From NCBI GenBank assembly GCA_022563625.1, contig JADFNA010000063.1, positions 1 to 7,703 of the forward strand: DNA of 7,703 nucleotides. The letters run 5' to 3'. Shown in pieces: positions 6,132 to 7,703 of this stretch. The notes under the pieces were generated by a model, which searched no databases, was not told the DNA's origin, and saw only the letters and a program-made list of their open reading frames with translations. The translations under genes and the position numbers were made by a program. This stretch comes from Candidatus Zixiibacteriota bacterium. GTDB lineage: Bacteria; Zixibacteria; MSB-5A5; GN15; JACZUZ01. Numbering within the stretch: the first letter of the stretch is position 1; the number at the start of each line of letters is the position of its first letter.

Positions 6132-6578
6132 TCACTTGCCCACATGCTGTCCCAGCTCTCGTTCCAGTGGCCGAATCAGACGCCGTAACCGCTGGGCTAA
6201 AGAGCGCATTATCGACTGAATTATAAGAGGATAATCAGCAATCAATTCAAAGAATGGATCACGCTCAATTACCAGTGTCTGTACGGTATCAACAGCAGTG
6301 GCAGTCACCAATCGGGCTTCCACATCAAGCAGCGACCAGGCTCCCATGACATCACCGGGGCCGAGAGTTGAAATGGATTCGCCACCGCGATCCAGTTTCA
6401 CAGCCCCGCTAACGATTAGGAAAAGTGAATCTGCTTGATCGTTCTCATTGAATAGCGTTTCACCAGAGTCAAACGCTTCCTCCTCGGCAAGCGTGGCTAT
6501 TACTGAAAGAGCCTCGGTTGGAATCTGATTAAAAAGCTCGACCTGGTATAACGCCAATGTTTTTTCCAATATGGTCAT
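6132..6578 (-). CDS. Stand-alone cyclic-nucleotide-binding-fold (CAP_ED) protein without DNA-binding domain
   Basis: 148 residues, ATG start with an AAAGG ribosome-binding sequence 8 bp upstream; stop TGA at 6132-6134. Nearly the whole protein is one CRP-type beta-roll: LFNQIPTEALSVIATLAEEE, then SGETLFNENDQADSLFLIVSG, then LGPGDVMGAWSLLDVEARLV, then a C-terminal helix rich in Arg (SLAQRLRRLI). No helix-turn-helix follows, so it is not a transcription factor by itself. The phosphate-binding cassette is degenerate: the Glu expected after the conserved Gly (GEL/GEM in cAMP binders) is Ala in GAW, while an Arg that could serve as the phosphate contact is kept (EARL). cAMP binding of the classical kind is therefore doubtful. 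The N-terminus (MTILEKTLALYQVELF) resembles the linker that joins this domain to HEAT repeats in nucleotide-translocase fusion proteins, and the gene sits 26 bp after the HEAT gene in another frame. Likely role: regulatory partner of the HEAT protein (inference). Confidence 0.85.
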   Translation of the reverse strand: MTILEKTLALYQVELFNQIPTEALSVIATLAEEEAFDSGETLFNENDQADSLFLIVSGAVKLDRGGESISTLGPGDVMGAWSLLDVEARLVTATAVDTVQTLVIERDPFFELIADYPLIIQSIMRSLAQRLRRLIRPLERELGQHVGK

Positions 6579-6604
6579 GGTAGCGCCTTTCAGGGTGTTG
6601 TGGT

Positions 6605-7703
6605 CTAAGCACCGACAGCGTCAAGCGCGCTTTGGGCTGTCTCGCTTAGCGCTCGATATGAACTGCTTGAACGCTCTTTTAGTTTCACTCCATGTCCGGC
6701 AAGTAGCTCTTCTTTGACGACATTCGCCGCACAGGCGGCCAGCCAGTTATCAGACCCGGCTAGAAGTTCCTTGATTGAATCGTCTCTATTAAACGCCGGG
6801 ATACCCAAGAGTTTTCCAACGACAATGATGTTTTTTCCCTCAAGGATACCGAATAATAACTCATTTTCACTATGAATCCAAATAGTATCCAAGAACTCGA
6901 TAGCGCCGGCGCGAAGGCTGGATGAAGCGCTGGTGAGTCCATAAAATGCCCGAACCATGTCCTGTTGTGGATAGATCAACCCGCTGAGACGAAAGATTTG
7001 TTCAACCCGAAGGCGCCTGCGGTCTTTAAGCGTCCTGACAAGAAATTCAGCCCCCTCTCTCTGTCCATTTACGGCAGTCTGCGCCAGAATATGCGCTGTT
7101 AGCAAATAATACTCGCGCGCCTCGCTTTTCAATACTTCACGCACAAAAGTTTCATCAAAGCCCAGTTCCGGTTCACGACGCCGCAGTGTCCCGAGCGCCT
7201 TAATCACACTGTAGCGCAGACTAATATCATTAATAGAGACCTGACTTAAAAGTGTCTGGCGGGCCTCGGGTCCACCGATCAGCGCGATTATTCTTGGCAG
7301 ATGTGATCTAACCAGAATATCTGTTTGGGAATCGACCAGGGTATCGCGCAAGGCGCCCAGTATAATAGAGCCATATGACACAAGCGAATCGGTAATCGAC
7401 GAGCGCAATTTACTCTGCGCTAGGAGCCTCAGCAAATCTGGAATATATTCGCGGCGTTTTAATAGCGCGGCGCTGGATATCGTTCTTTTGCGGACTTGAC
7501 TGTCACTATCCTTCAGGAGGCGTCGAAACGACATCAGAAGCGGATGGCCACCTGAAGCGAAACCCAGCGCCGAGGCAATCTCTCGCCGAGCCGGGGCGCC
7601 TGCTTCGGATTGGTCAGCGAGTATGCCGTCAATATCTTTTGCAGAAAGTGGCGCCCGGTCGGCCTGCCCCCGTTCAAGAGCGCAGCGCGCCGAGCCGTTC
7701 GCG
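6605..7703 (-). CDS. HEAT-repeat protein, C-terminal part (5' end beyond window); Npt1/Npt2-translocase-associated type
   Basis: The reading frame is open to the right edge of the window: 56 codons precede the first internal ATG (7532-7534) without a stop, so that ATG is probably not the true start. The stop is TAG at 6605-6607. About 365 residues are visible, made of repeated amphipathic helix pairs of HEAT type (for example DSDSQVRKRTISSAALLKRR, then ILVRSHLPRIIALIG). Several stretches (LPRIIALIGGPEARQTLL, ISLRYSVIKALGTLRRREPE, VEQIFRLSGLIYPQQDM, GAIEFLDTI, SDNWLAACAANV) resemble the HEAT segment of proteins with an N-terminal ATP/ADP-translocase-like membrane domain and a C-terminal cyclic-nucleotide-binding domain. 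That resemblance is from memory of the family. The predicted transporter part would lie outside the window. The next gene starts 26 bp downstream and encodes the domain usually found at the C-terminus of this family. The substrate is unknown; the segment seen is a scaffold, not an enzyme. Confidence 0.8.
   Translation of the reverse strand, partial: ANGSARCALERGQADRAPLSAKDIDGILADQSEAGAPARREIASALGFASGGHPLLMSFRRLLKDSDSQVRKRTISSAALLKRREYIPDLLRLLAQSKLRSSITDSLVSYGSIILGALRDTLVDSQTDILVRSHLPRIIALIGGPEARQTLLSQVSINDISLRYSVIKALGTLRRREPELGFDETFVREVLKSEAREYYLLTAHILAQTAVNGQREGAEFLVRTLKDRRRLRVEQIFRLSGLIYPQQDMVRAFYGLTSASSSLRAGAIEFLDTIWIHSENELLFGILEGKNIIVVGKLLGIPAFNRDDSIKELLAGSDNWLAACAANVVKEELLAGHGVKLKERSSSSYRALSETAQSALDAVGA

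Overview
The window reads as chromosomal DNA from a Gram-negative-type environmental bacterium of moderate GC content. The sequence does not fix the phylum; the gene content (PAS histidine kinases, stand-alone receivers, receiver-PP2C fusions, HEAT/cyclic-nucleotide-fold proteins) would suit an FCB-group or similar deep-branching lineage, but this is only an impression. All convincing protein genes lie on the minus strand, so the operon reads from right to left.

Right to centre (7703 to 2439): a 5'-truncated HEAT-repeat protein open to the window edge; a small cyclic-nucleotide-binding-fold protein; a stand-alone CheY-like response regulator; a six-TM, two-PAS histidine kinase; and a secreted or membrane PAP2 phosphatase. 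Spacings are short except for 114 bp before the response regulator, where a weak internal promoter may lie. The first two proteins together resemble the C-terminal two thirds of the nucleotide-translocase/HEAT/cNMP-fold proteins (Npt1/Npt2-like), here split into two ORFs.

Centre-left (2438 to 938): a 271-bp gap holds two near-identical promoter/operator units. Each is a TTGA-N6-TCA(A) dyad followed after 8 bp by a TATAAT-like -10 box, facing a receiver-PP2C (RsbU/SpoIIE-type) phosphatase gene. Its receiver is about half identical to that of the stand-alone regulator, so two related receivers flank one kinase. The simplest model is a branched two-component pathway: the membrane PAS kinase phosphorylates both receivers, and one output is a phosphatase acting on an unseen anti-anti-sigma (STAS) partner. 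The PAP2 enzyme and the HEAT/cNMP-fold module suggest an envelope, lipid or nucleotide-related stress signal, which is inference.

Left (937 to 1): no intact gene. This is a mobile-element graveyard: the left end and orfA start of an IS3-family element, the 3' part of a tRNA-Ser-like gene without its 5' half, a 23-bp direct repeat whose copies lie on either side of these remnants, and arrays of short repeats with 10-bp period. It looks like an old tyrosine-integrase attachment locus, although no integrase is visible.
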